From the NCBI GenBank assembly GCA_030549495.1, contig JAUIRK010000883.1:1-64000 (forward strand): DNA of 64,000 nt. Direction: 5' to 3'. The stretch is from Nectonema munidae (taxonomy: Eukaryota > Nematomorpha > Nectonematoida > Nectonematidae). The notes under the pieces were generated by a model that made no database searches, was not told the origin of the DNA, and was given only the letters and a program-made list of their open reading frames with translations. Both the position numbers and the translations under genes were made by a program. Numbering within the stretch: the stretch's first letter is position 1; every line of letters starts with the position of its first letter. Below are positions 11,600-22,329 of this stretch, piece after piece.

Positions 11600-13380
11600 T
11601 ATAGCAAAACAAATAAAAATATGAATTAGTGACATTGTGAACAAAAGGCGCATGCGTGTTTAGGGCATATAAAACTTTTGCAGATTTCACACTGTTTTGA
11701 AACTCTGCTATTTTTTTTTGCTTTTTACTCTGTCCCTTATATGCTTTCGACACAATAATGACATCTTTGATTTGTAGTCGCCCGAGAAGAAGAATCTGAG
11801 GGCAGTTCATGTTTAATCCCCGTAATAGATTGAATAGACTCATTTATTTTTCTAACAATAGTGGCTCTCAATCCATCTCTAGGTCTTTCTTTTAATTGTG
11901 GTAAAATTAATGCGTAAACCAATTTTAATCCAACTTCAATACTATTTGTCTTTCTTGGATTTAAGTTATTATTCATACTATAAATTGTTGTTGCATTTAT
12001 TCGTGCTGTGTCCAAAATATAGGAAAATGCTGCTGTTGTCTATTTATTAGACTTGCGTGCAGTAGAAAATTTTTTCATTTTCTGATCGACAATATCTGTA
12101 CCTCCTTTAGTATAGTCATAAAACTTATATATTGCGGGGTAGCAATATTTGTAAGAGAAATTATCACGAAATTCAACACTTTTCATTTCACTTGGTATAC
12201 CTTTTCGATTTAGGTTAATTGTTGCAACAATTGTGATACCCCGTATATACAGCCACTGAACTAACTCGATTGAAGTGTATAATCTATCAATTGTAAGATT
12301 ACGTCCTTTCAAAGATTACGTTTTGCTTAAGCGATTTAACATTGACTTGTCAATGGCAGATGATCCTGGTACATAATATTGATCTTCGCGACTTTTCGGT
12401 TTACCCGCATAACATACTATAAAAACGTAAAAAGATAACGGACAGCATTTATAGATTTGAACAGAAGTCCGTATTTTGACGGTTTCATTGGATTGAAAAC
12501 ATTAAAATTTATACCAGTTCTACTAGCGTATGAAGTTTTATCTAAGGTTAAGGCATCGTCAGGATTCACCCATCTGCTACAATTTTCATTAAAGTCTTCA
12601 AAGATCTCTCTGAAAGCCGCCCACCTATCATAGAAGCATCTAGATGCTCTTGTATCGACATCATCAAAACATAAAAAGTGATTAATAAAATAAAAACTTT
12701 TAACACTCATTACAGATATGAAGATTGGGTTTCCAAGTTTTGACCATATCGGATGAGCACTTAAATGATTTTGACCTGATAAAGCCCTCAAGTAGCATAA
12801 CCAAATGTAAGCATAAAATTCAACACTAGATATTTTTTGACACAAGTGGTTCGGTTTTTCTTTAGCTTTTCAGATATGAGAGTCTTTTTCATATAATTAT
12901 CAATTCGTGAATTTGAATAATTCAAAATTTTTGTAACTATTTTCTTATCAAAAAAAAGATTCCAGCAATGGAAAATATTTTTAGCATTTTTAGCCAACCC
13001 TTTAACACCTGGTACATCTCTTATAATAGCAGCAGCTCTTTGTCTTCCAACCCTAACAGGTTCATAATTTGTCCAAGTTATCTCTTCCATGACTCCATCT
13101 CCACACGAAACAAAATTTTCCTCATTTGGTGGCTCATCAAACAAAGAATAGTTTTTCTCGCACAAAGTATCATCTAAACATCGAATCAACCTATTCTTAG
13201 TTTGTAAATCAGAAGAGTTTACCTGCTCAAACAAGTTTTCTATATTTTCAATGTTCAAAGCATCCCACCCGTAATCCATTCCATCTTCCTATCCCACGCT
13301 GCGTACTTCTTCATCCAGGTCATCCCAGTCTGTTTCTCCAAAATCATCGTGCTCTGAAAAGCAACATTGAATAAGTTAGA
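11600..13380 (-). pseudogene. piggyBac-type transposase remnant
   Basis: In order on the minus strand: an acidic N-terminus with WDALNIENIENLFEQ (13,260-13,210); SGDGVMEE-like and R-A-A-A-I-I-R segments; then the DDE_Tnp_1_7 core starting EFYAYIWLCY (about 12,815). Core motifs are LTLDKTSYASRTG (first acidic site; families usually have D-E here), NLTIDRLYTSIELVQWL (second aspartate) and KGGTDIVDQKMKKFS (third aspartate). The end has a cysteine pair (CHYC) and H-x-P-F-V-H, what remains of the Cys-rich C-terminal finger. Several stops and frame changes separate the parts, so it is inactive. It is closest in style to PGBD4-like proteins. Confidence 0.8.
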
Positions 13381-13782
13381 ACTCGCATTGACAACATTGT
13401 CTTCACTATAACACACATCTTCAAAAACGGCAAAAATATTCACATCCTCAGAACGTGCAATGCGAAATACTATTTCAAAACTAAAATAAATAGTGGAAAA
13501 AGATAACAAAAAGTATTTTACCCCAACCCAAAATGAGAGAAATATTGAGAAAAAGAGTTAATTGTGCGGAGAAAAAAGCCGGAAGCTCTAGGAAGGTGTG
13601 CACTTGTAAAATTAAACAGTGGAGAAGAGAACAAGAAATTGAAATATCAGGAATACCACGATTGTTTATAATAGTAAAAAAGTATAATTCCAAAATAGAG
13701 AGCACAAAAAATTTATGCGATGTTTTTATTTGAGTTGGTTACCAATTAGTAAATTTTGAAACGTATAAACATAAACTAACAC

Positions 13783-13808
13783 CACACACACACACACACA
13801 CACACACA
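13783..13808. repeat. (CA)n microsatellite
   Basis: Thirteen CA units lie in the leader of piggyBac-1. Confidence 0.95.
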
Positions 13809-14219
13809 GTTCTACTAGCTATAGAAAGTAGTTAAAACTCTTAGTTTAACTACTTTTTTTTTTACTCTGTAGTTCTACTAGAGCAAAAAAAGTTTGTCAA
13901 AACTGCTTTTCTATGTCTCAATAAAGACGTTGATATTCGCATAATTTTTTATCTTGAAGATTGTTTTACATTCATTACATTTAAGTTGACTCTCAATTAA
14001 AATTAGACAAGTTTTTTCCATTTGATAGACAAAAAATATTTCATGCAAAATAAAAAAAATCTACTGAACCCCTGTTCAATTTTTTTTATAAAATTTGATT
14101 CAAATTAGTTTAATTTAAGTTTTCAGAGTCCTATAATTGTAGCAATCCGCTTTTAATCAGCGTAGTCCCGCTTTTTATTCACACCATGGCCGCAGCGGCC
14201 CTGTTTGACCATGCGAGGG

Positions 14220-14889
14220 TTAAATGCTTCTTAAAATATTATATCCCTTACAAATGCAATACTTGAATGAGAGACCATAAGGTCAAAGGTAATAAAAATA
14301 ATTTTTTTATAAAATAAAACCATTTTAATTATGCCATTACTGACTTAAAGTTTTTCAAAGCTCTCCGCGGGTCTGATGAAAAGCCTTCAAGGGCCGTAGG
14401 TTCCCGCATTCTTTACTTTATAAGCCTCAAAAGAGAATTCTTAGATATATCTTTAACGTCAAATCTATCGCACATACAACACAACTTTTCTATAAGTCAA
14501 AAATGTTGCAAATTAATGGACCTTTATTTTTAAAATTTAGCATTTTTCACCTACAAGCTTTTGAATCGTTGTTTGCCTTCAATATTTGACACTTATATGA
14601 GTTTTAACTTTGAAAATACCAGGTATATATTACGCAATAATAAGATGGCGACTGTGCCTTTCTATAAAAATAAAGTTGCTATTCAATCTTTGAAATATAA
14701 AGTACCACGTTGTTGAAACTCTCTTCCTTCCAATACATCCACCATATTTATATCCATCAGTCTTTTCAAAAAAACAATGAAACAAGTACACATAAATCAA
14801 TACAACTCTGATTGTCAGATAAGAAATTGCTACGTCTGTCTTCATGCATAACTTGAAATATCTATGATACTTTTTTGTATTTTATATAT
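14220..14889. other. Spacer with a short hAT-like GC-rich tail
   Basis: No gene. Around 14,360-14,415 is a GC-rich phrase (CTCCGCGGG ... GGGCCGTAGGTTCCCGCA) resembling the 3' ends of some hAT elements. It is too short for a firm call. Confidence 0.3.
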
Positions 14890-15370
14890 TAACATAACAT
14901 AACATAATTTATTAGCGAAAAAAAGAGGCAAAAAGCCTATGAAGAATATTCGCATCGTATTTATGAAGGTCCAGACCTTTATTCATGCTCAAACATTTTT
15001 TCCTTCCAAAACTCATCGAGTCTGTTTTTAAAAACATTCAAGGAAGTGGCATTAATAACAAAATCAGGCAAGGCATTCCAGTCATTTATCATACGTTGAG
15101 TAAAAAATCTTTTCAGATATAACTTTTTGCAATGTCGCTTTTTAAACTTGAAGGAATGAAACCTTTGTAGTCTTTCAGAAAACTGAGGTAAGATTTGTGA
15201 AGCCATTTTTAACTTTTCATTTGCAATGTTGTAAACGGTATTCATATCATTTCTTTTAAACCTATACATCATGGAAAGCAAATTTAATTTTTTCAATCTT
15301 TCTTTATAGCTAAAATGTTTCATTCCTAATATCTTTTTAGTAATTGTTCTCTGCACTCTTTCAATATTTG
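14890..15370 (-). mobile_element. CR1/Jockey-like LINE, 3' end (copy B1)
   Basis: An uninterrupted minus-strand frame (15,356-14,979) encodes the C-terminal part of a non-LTR reverse transcriptase ORF: a QRTITKKI start, SYKERLKKLNLLSM, then FFTQRMINDWNALPDF and FKNRLDEFW before the stop. The 3' tail follows at once: a short hairpin (AGGC/GCCT), TTTCGCTAATAA, then TTATG units ending at 14,891. It matches the element end at 25,611-25,925. The copy is 5'-truncated, as usual for LINEs. Confidence 0.8.
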
Positions 15371-15477
15371 CAACATCACAGGTATATTATATATATCGTT
15401 CTTAGATGTATGTTTTCATTTATTTTAAGTTACTGATATATTTTATTTCAATTAATTACGTATATGATTATTTCATA

Positions 15478-15655
15478 CAAGCGGCTTTCTGGCCTTTTGA
15501 ATATCCCGCAAAAAAAATAATAATTATATTAATAATTCAGCTGGCTATAAATCTTAAGTGTTTATTTTATATTGTTGTAAACTATGTTTTATTAAATATA
15601 ATCTTTTCCTTTATTATATCTTTTTTGCAAAATAAATCTTCTTCTTCTTTTTCTT
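15478..15655 (+). repeat. Possible LINE 3'-end fragment, plus strand
   Basis: The phrase AAGCGGCTTTCTGGCCTTTT followed by CCCGC and later AATAAATCTTCTTC resembles a CR1/Jockey-type 3' untranslated end. A related phrase (AAGCGGCTGTATAACCTTCT, then AATAAATTTCTTTC) is at about 18,547-18,620. Only about 35 bases align well. Confidence 0.35.
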
Positions 15656-15727
15656 GGTTGCCCTTGCATGATTTAACACTTCTCATTCCTTCCGGACCCC
15701 CCTGCTCCCATGGTTTTCCTCTTTTTT

Positions 15728-15905
15728 AAAAATAAAAAAAAAAAAAAAATAAAAGAAAAAGTGAAGGGGGGGGGGGTGTTTTGGGTCCCACCCCACTTTG
15801 GTGTCCCCCTTTCCCAATTAAAATCAAAAATTTCCTTTTAAAAAGGGAGGGGGGAAAAAAAAAATAAGAAAAAAAAAAGGGGGGAAAAAAAGAAAAAAAG
15901 AAAAA
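15728..15905. other. Homopolymer-rich low-complexity block
   Basis: Long A and G runs alternate (AAAAAAAA, GGGGGGGGGGGG, GGGGGG next to poly-A), unlike anything nearby. It may be a real simple-sequence tract or a base-calling or assembly artefact. No coding reading is supported. Confidence 0.6.
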
Positions 15906-16235
15906 AATTAATGCATCCTTCTGTTCATCTGATTTTAATCTCTTGTTGGATCGGTTTGAATACCCTTTGTTTGCAAACATGGGTCTTTTGGACCCGAACA
16001 ATTTTTTAATAACATTTTTTCTATTATTTACTGATTGTAAAATTTTCAAACTCTTTTAATGCATTAATCAATCTTTTTATTTAAATATTATTGCTTTTTT
16101 TCTATGAAAATATTTTTTTATTACACTTGGTAAAGAAAAATACATTTTAATTACATTATTGACAATGATGGGTCTAATAGACCCTTGCAAAATATTAAAA
16201 TAGTTTTATCATTACTTACTACTTTATCTAAAATA

Positions 16236-17275
16236 ATGTCTGAAAAAATAAAGAATATTTTTGAAATGTTTCAAAGTTATGATAAAGAATTTTGTATTGA
16301 AGAGATGAGTGATTGTTCAACTTCTATTGATGAATCGTTAAATATTTTCGAAGAAGAAGTTGAAGATGATTGTGATACGGAAAGTATTGATTTAAAAATA
16401 AGATCGAATGAAAGTGATTTATACGATAACAAAGATAACCTAAAATGGGAACCAATGCCTTTTTTAACTACAAAAAATAAAAAGTGTAATATTATAAAAG
16501 AAATTTGCGGAGTAAAGAATGTTCCAAAAAATTTATACGCACCGGATGTTAAATTATATTTTGATGAAGAAATTATAAAACTTCTTGTTGAATGCACAAG
16601 CAAAATAAAGAATTTTAACATAGAAAAAAGAATACAATCAAACAAATAAAGAAGTTTTTATTGGCTTAATTTTAACAACAGGTCACTTGAAGTCTAATAT
16701 GGTAAATTGTAATAGGAACAGTGCGTAAAAACAAAACTTTTATTCCAAGACTTTTTTCAAAAAAGATCGTGCTTTAAATAGTTCTCTGTTTGATTAGCAC
16801 AAAGATGCAACTATTCTTTCTTTGGTTCCAAAAAGAAACAAACAAGTTGTACTTCTTTCAACTTTGCATACTCAGAGAAACATTCGTAATAGTGAAGCAG
16901 GAAAAAAGCAAAGCCCCAGAAATTATACTATTTTATAATCAAACAAAATCAGAAGTCGATACAATGGATCAGCTCTTGCATAATTATTCATGCAAAAGAA
17001 AATCAAAAAGATGGCCACATGTCATATTTTTCAACATGCTAGACATAGCATGTTTGGCATCTTATGTCATATGGAGCATAAAATATCCTGAAAATAGTAA
17101 AAAATTAAAAACAAAAGGTTTTCTTCAATGTATGACAGGAAAACTTATACACCCTTGGCTTCAATGGAGATCACAAATAACCAAATTAGTAAAAAAAATA
17201 ATTGAAAGTTGTACTATTGAAGAAGATAATTCTAACATCTCTGCTAACTCTTCTTTTTCAGACAAAAAAAAATGA
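16236..17275 (+). pseudogene. piggyBac-type transposase remnant lacking most of the catalytic core
   Basis: The first part (ATG at 16,236 to the stop at 16,649) is a serine- and acid-rich N-terminal region running into the start of the DDE domain (WEPMPFLTT, APDVKLYFDEEII). After a broken stretch, a second frame (about 16,800-17,275) gives the C-terminal core: KSEVDTMDQLLHNYSCKRKS, followed by RWPHVIFFNMLDIA. This is the third-aspartate region of piggyBac transposases. The first two aspartates and the segment between are absent, so it is an internal-deletion derivative. Confidence 0.75.
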
Positions 17276-17391
17276 AATAACATCTGTCCCACTTGGAAAG
17301 ATAGAAAAATTAAGCAAGTCTGTTTGGAATGCCTAAAAAACGTGTGTTGTCAACATTCAAAGAGAAAGATAATTTGTGAATATTGTTTTAA

Positions 17392-17519
17392 CCCATTTAC
17401 AACCAATGTTCCTATTTTGGAAAGTAATTTCATCTTCGTCTGCTTTTTTCAATGACTTTGAATATAAATCGTCTGCGTTTTTTTTTAGATATCGTCTGCT
17501 TTTCTTGGTCATAAATGGG
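17392..17519. mobile_element. TTAA-flanked MITE, 128 bases
   Basis: The ends read TTAA-CCCATTTACAACC and, reverse-complemented, TTAA-CCCATTTATGACC. This gives 13-base near-identical inverted repeats with TTAA on both sides, typical of a non-autonomous piggyBac-type element. It lies inside piggyBac-2's 3' region. Confidence 0.75.
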
Positions 17520-17640
17520 TTAAGTAATGAGTACTATGAATAACATCATATGCTGTTATTAACAAAAAAATTTATCCAAACTTTCATAGATATTAAAAAA
17601 ATAGTTTGGGTCCGTTAGACCCATGTTTATCAATAACGTA

Positions 17641-19267
17641 ATTGAAATATGTTTGCAAGTTGAGGGTAAACCCTCAACAAATTCCTTGAGGGTAAACTTT
17701 GATAAATCGAAATCTCTTGTTTCACTAATAAAATTTCCGAAACTTTGCCTGATTTTGGTTTGGGAATGTATCAGAATTTATTTTATTAGGCTTGATTATA
17801 AATTAAGTTGAGAACCCCATATTAAATTTGTTGCTAATAAACAAATTCTGAGTAATTTCCTTACTCAGAGTTTGTAAAAATAAGTTTCCTATGAATATAA
17901 AAATTTAACTGTACAAATCCTTGTTTCTATCACACATAACATTTAGTATTGAGAATTGGGGTTTTTCTGATAATAATGAGATATTCACCCTACAGAAAAA
18001 GCTATTGGTTTAGTTTTCCAAAAATTCTATCTTTCTCACACCACTCAATTGTTCTATACCAATATAATCTATTGAAGTTCCAGGATATCTATATTGTTCG
18101 AATTTCTCTGTTTTTTATAAAGTCTTTCAAAAAATTACTTCCAAATTTCACAAGAACACGGTTTGTATTTAAAATGAAGCTATAAATCAATACACCTTAA
18201 GAAACTCTCACAAGTTACTTCTTCCACGATTAAATCTCGTTTCATCAAAAAAGTCCTTGAAGTTTAGAGTTTCTTCTTGGTAAACTGGAATGCCATTCTA
18301 TCCCATTTAATAGAAGTCAGGAATCCCATTGCCTATCTTAAAAATACTCTTATTAGTTACTTCATATCTTTGTACAATTATGGATGTTTTTGAGAATCGT
18401 GTTATTCATGTAAAAATACTCAATGTCTCAACTTTGTTTTCCTTTGATACATATGTTATCCTTGTATACTTTAAATAATATAAGTTGTATATACTAATTT
18501 ACTTTTATTATAGTTATTTTAACTCTACATATAACTGGTATTGCATATAAGCGGCTGTATAACCTTCTGTTATACCTAGCAAACACATCTCGTTTGTTTT
18601 GTTTGCTCAATAAATTTCTTTCTCTCTTTTCTTACATCCTATGGGTTTCGATGACTCAAGATCTTGGCTTCGATCCCGCATTAAGCCTACTTTCCCCTTA
18701 GTTGGATACAAACAGCGCAATTATGCTTTCTCAATGAAAACACCCCACAATACCATTACCTTTCTTTGTGTTCTTTGCTTATATTAATCACCCGTTCCAT
18801 ATTAGTCAATTTAATACTTTTTTTCAGCGAAGATATTCAATTTTAGCGTCAAAAATTACACATGAATAAAATCCTTTTTTGAAGGAAGCACACATTTTTT
18901 TTACAAAATGTTAAACCAAGAGTACATCTAAAATAGAAAATTTAACGAGGTGTAGAAATTCATACCGGTTAAGGTTTCTAGTATTTTCCATTTATCTTAG
19001 TCAAAAATTAAAATTAAAAAGTGGAGGGGGGGGGGGGTGGTTCGTTTTTTACTACTTTTGGAAATAGGTTACACTTACCCCTATTCATTCTTTGGTCGAT
19101 TTTTGCAATAAAGCGTCTACTAATTTACTTTGGAGGGGAAAATCAAAATGGCGAGTGCTCAGAATGGCATTTTGCCCATTTCCAAATATTCATACGCTCG
19201 ACACAAAGAGAATCCCATTCCATTTACAAATTTCATCTCAATATGCTCAATTTCTTTTTAAAATCCT
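17641..19267. other. Spacer, no gene recognised
   Basis: Short frames on the plus strand (around 17,950-18,185) have no recognised motif. A LINE-end-like phrase is at 18,547-18,620. A run of eleven or more G occurs at about 19,027. Confidence 0.35.
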
Positions 19268-19745
19268 TTTTTAGGAAATCACTGGCCTAAGTTTTATTTA
19301 GTTTCAATACCTTTACGTTCTCTACTTCTACTCAGTTTGAAAGCAAATTTTTTCCTAGCTTCATTGCAAAAGTGAATTCTTCACCCAAGTTGATGCAGCC
19401 ATGCAGTGATATGGTGTTGATAGAGAATTTTAGCTTACATATGAAATGCAAGTGTGAAATGTGCTTCATCAATAGAACAACATTCCTTCAGAATATGTGA
19501 AAAGTATGGAAGTGTTATTTGTTTTTTTCGACACGCTAAACAATAATCTACAGTGAAATCTTGCTATTTTGACAAAATGTTTACTTACAGCAAGCAATAA
19601 CTTGTTTAAGAAATGCTGCAACTTCCTGTTGTTTTGGAAAAAGGTTATTCCTTGGTTTATGGCCACTGACCCATCATGATATGATTCACCCCGTAAACAA
19701 CATTTTGTTTGCGGAGATCGTTACTATATAAGATCTTGTCTCTCT
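19268..19745 (-). repeat. Inverted-repeat pair, right arm (left arm 10,137-10,578)
   Basis: Reverse-complement match to 10,137-10,578 (see there). On its far side the arm runs into a (TTC)n and T-rich tract (19,746-19,805). Confidence 0.75.
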
Positions 19746-20169
19746 ACTTTCTTCTTCTTCTTCTTCTTCTTTTTTTTGTTTTTTCTTCTTTTTTTTATTT
19801 TTTTTTTAATTATATATTAATTTTTTATAATACACCAAAACAAATGAAAACAAATTTAAATATTCAAAGAATAAGATATATAGAAAAATTATTCTAAGCA
19901 TAAAACTAATATAAATTAAAATATAATAATTTTATAATAGTAAGTTTGATAAAACAAAATAATTTTTAAATTTAAATACCGTATTTCATCGTCTATAAGC
20001 CGCACTTTTTTACTTGGAATTTTCCATCAATTTACGGGTGCGGCCTATAGACAAATATAAGAAATAAAGTTTTTTTTACCGCATTGTCAATATTCAATAT
20101 ATTCAATCCACAATCATACATAAATATATACAAAGAAGTGTCAATACAATTTATTAAATTTAAAAATGA

Positions 20170-21431
20170 TCAGTCTTCTTCATCTGAACTAGAACCAAAC
20201 ATGTTGTCACACTCCTTTTGGGATAGGGTAACTGCATCAGTAGAGTCATAATAAAGTTCAACTTCCTCATCTTCCTCTTCAACCCTCACATCATCCCTGT
20301 TCTCCCACAAAAACTCATCCTGTGTCCCATCAAGTTTGGTTGAAATCCCACAATTCAAAAACCCATTTGTGATACAAGATGTAGAGATCTCCTTCCAGGA
20401 CTCTACAATCCAAGTACAGATGGTTGGTAGATCAAATCTTTTCAGTCGTCCAGTGGGGATCCTTGCTTGGTTTCCGGTAGCCATCCACTCAGTCCATTTC
20501 TTCCTCATCCTCTCCTTAAAAGGATGGTTAACCGAGACATCCAGTGGCTGCAGGACAGAGGTAAGACCTCCTGGGATAATAGCTGGTGTGGTCTTGAGGT
20601 TTTTCAGCTGTTGCAGAACTTCTGCTGTTTTGTAGCATCTGAAACGGTCCAGGACTAAGATGAAAGGTTTCTTCAGCAAGCTGCCAGGTCTGGAATCCCA
20701 TACTTGATTGACCCAGTCTTTTAAAAGGTTCTGGTCCATCCAACCTTTTGGGTGGACTCTGACATGGAGACCAGAGGGCAACTTTTCCTTCGGCAATTTC
20801 TTTCGTTTGAAGACTATAAAGGGGGTGGGTAGCTTGCCACCATCAGCAGTGCACGCCAGCATCACGGTGAAGTGGCTCTTCTCATGACCGGTGGTGCGTA
20901 TGGACACAGTCTTGCTCCCCTTAGAGGCGATGGTGGTGTTGGATGGCAGATCGAAGGTGAGGGGAGTCTGGTATGCGTTGCGATCTGGCTGAGGGAGTAC
21001 TCTTGTTTCTTGCGTTGATCAATGATACACTTCTGGAAGCTTATTATCTTGTCCTCATACTGGTCTGGAAATCGTTGGGCGATGGTTGTCCTCCTTCGAA
21101 CCGATAGGTTGTGCCTTTCTAAGAACCTGGCAACCCAACCACAACTTGATTTGAATTCTGTTGCACCAAAGTGAGGAGCGACTTGGAGGCCACGGACTCG
21201 CAGTTCTGTGGTGGATACTGGGATGCCTGCTTGTCGACGCCCTAGAATCTCTTCTAAAAGCTTTGATTCCAACTCGGAGTATTTGGCTGAGTTACCACGG
21301 TTGGTCATCTTGTACTTTGGCATCTCTTCAAGGGTCGGTCTGTTTCTTTTCCATCTTCGGATGTTGGATTCATCGATACCAAAATGTCTGGCTGCAGCCC
21401 TGTTACCATGAAGGTCAGCATACTCAGACAT
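20170..21431 (-). pseudogene. Tigger/JRK-like transposase with one frameshift
   Basis: The N-terminal part (21,431 down to about 20,985) has a psq-type helix-turn-helix (NRAAARHFGIDESNIRRWKR) and a CENP-B-type DNA-binding domain (CGWVARFLERHNLSVRRRTT). After a probable one-base deletion just past the SLSQI segment (near 20,984), the DDE_1 core continues in a second frame to the stop at 20,170: TPLTFDLPSN, FTVMLACTADG, FILVLDRFRCYKT (second aspartate) and SVLQPLDVSVNHPFKERM (third site), then an acidic tail. At the first catalytic position, where relatives have N-A/M-D-E/Q-T-P, the codon reads tyrosine. Joint length about 420 residues is normal. Inactive as it stands. Confidence 0.85.
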
Positions 21432-21569
21432 GGCAATCTTCTCCTTGACAGTGTACTGGATTCTTCTTGTAGGAGGTATGTTGTTGGTAGAGCAGTAGAT
21501 AGGTATAAATTATGATATTGGTTAAATTGTGGAGGCTTAATATAGCATAAAGAAAGAAAATTAACAGGA

Positions 21570-21690
21570 TGTCCCTTGATTACTTTACACCAAATTGACA
21601 CCACTTGATTACTTCACACCAGATGCCACTTTAATTACTTCACACCAAATTGACACCACTTGATTACTTCACACCAAATGGCACTCATAT
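21570..21690. repeat. Tandem repeat in the Tigger-2 leader
   Basis: Units of roughly 30 bases built on CTTGATTACTTCACACCA and AAATTGACACCA are repeated three to four times upstream of the transposase start, inside the element. Confidence 0.7.
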
Positions 21691-21850
21691 TGAGTAATTT
21701 ATATTGTATTCTAAATGTAATCGACTTGAGCTGCTGTATGTTTTGATGTGCGGCTTATAGACATAGGAAAGGTTTTTTACCTTGTATTTCGTTCAAAAGT
21801 CAGGATGCGTCTTATAGACGTGTGCGGCTTATAGACGATGAAATACGGTA

Positions 21851-22329
21851 ATTACTAATGTATGTGGCCTGGCAAGAATACGGGAGATATAAAAATATAT
21901 AACAATAAGAAAAAGAAAGAATTTATTTCACAAAATAGACGTTAAAAGTATAGGTGATTGCAGGATAAATCATAAGGCCAGGAAGCAAAGAAAAAAAATT
22001 TTATAATCTCATGGTAATAAAAATAACATCTAAAAAGTATATATATATATATAGATATGTTGATGTGAACATGTTTTTGTGTATAACAAATGTAATATCA
22101 AAGACACTACACAAACTAAACATATTCAGACACTTTTCAAAATACTATTTTATTCAACATTTTCATAATTTTGGAGGTTAGAAAGCAAACTTTTTTACAA
22201 GGGTTAGTCAGAATATTTTCAATCTGAATACTTTTGATTTTGGCTTTAAAGTTTTGGTAATTTAAGCATAAATAGTTAAATAGAAGAGAGTGATTTTCAT
22301 TGTATAGTTTTAGTAGTCTATATTTAAGA
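21851..22329. other. Spacer; short GGCAAGA repeat copy 2 at its left edge
   Basis: At about 21,866 the phrase CTGGCAAGAATACGGGAGAT resembles the repeats at 10,000 and 36,893. The rest is AT-rich and without a gene. Confidence 0.4.

Larger units (their letters stand above)
11529..14219 (-). mobile_element. piggyBac-type DNA transposon (piggyBac-1)
   Basis: The minus strand carries a broken piggyBac transposase (about 11,600-13,380). The transposon's 5' end is probably at 14,219: on the minus strand the sequence reads TTAA then CCCTCGCATGGTCAAACAGG, the TTAA-CCC start expected for this superfamily. The upstream leader holds a CA microsatellite and two GTTCTACTAG phrases. The opposite terminal repeat was not found, so the left limit is approximate. 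Confidence 0.7.
15955..17640 (+). mobile_element. piggyBac-type DNA transposon, internally deleted (piggyBac-2)
   Basis: Subterminal inverted repeats enclose the element: on the left ACATGGGTCTTTTGGACCC and an A/T run (15,975-16,015), on the right the mirror image (17,583-17,625) with GGGTCCGTTAGACCCATGTT. A third palindrome, GGGTCTAATAGACCC, stands at about 16,166 just before the coding region. A broken piggyBac ORF lies inside, and a 128-base TTAA-bounded element is inserted near its 3' end. Exact outer TTAA ends were not fixed. Confidence 0.65.
19979..21848 (-). mobile_element. Tigger/pogo-type DNA transposon, nearly complete (Tigger-2)
   Basis: Exact 27-base terminal inverted repeats begin CCGTATTTCATCGTCTATAA, with TA on both outer sides (19,977-19,978 and 21,849-21,850). 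Length is 1,870 bases. The minus strand carries an almost full-length transposase. Base composition is visibly less AT-rich than the surroundings and terminal repeats are identical, so this insertion looks younger than the other DNA elements here. Confidence 0.9.

Noticed and set aside
15406-16049. Two hydrophobic or proline-rich ORFs around the homopolymer block
   Set aside because: Their composition is produced by A, T, G and C runs; no start context or motif.
20336-20743. Plus-strand and second-frame ORFs opposite the Tigger-2 transposase
   Set aside because: They are frames overlapping the well-supported minus-strand transposase and have no motifs of their own.
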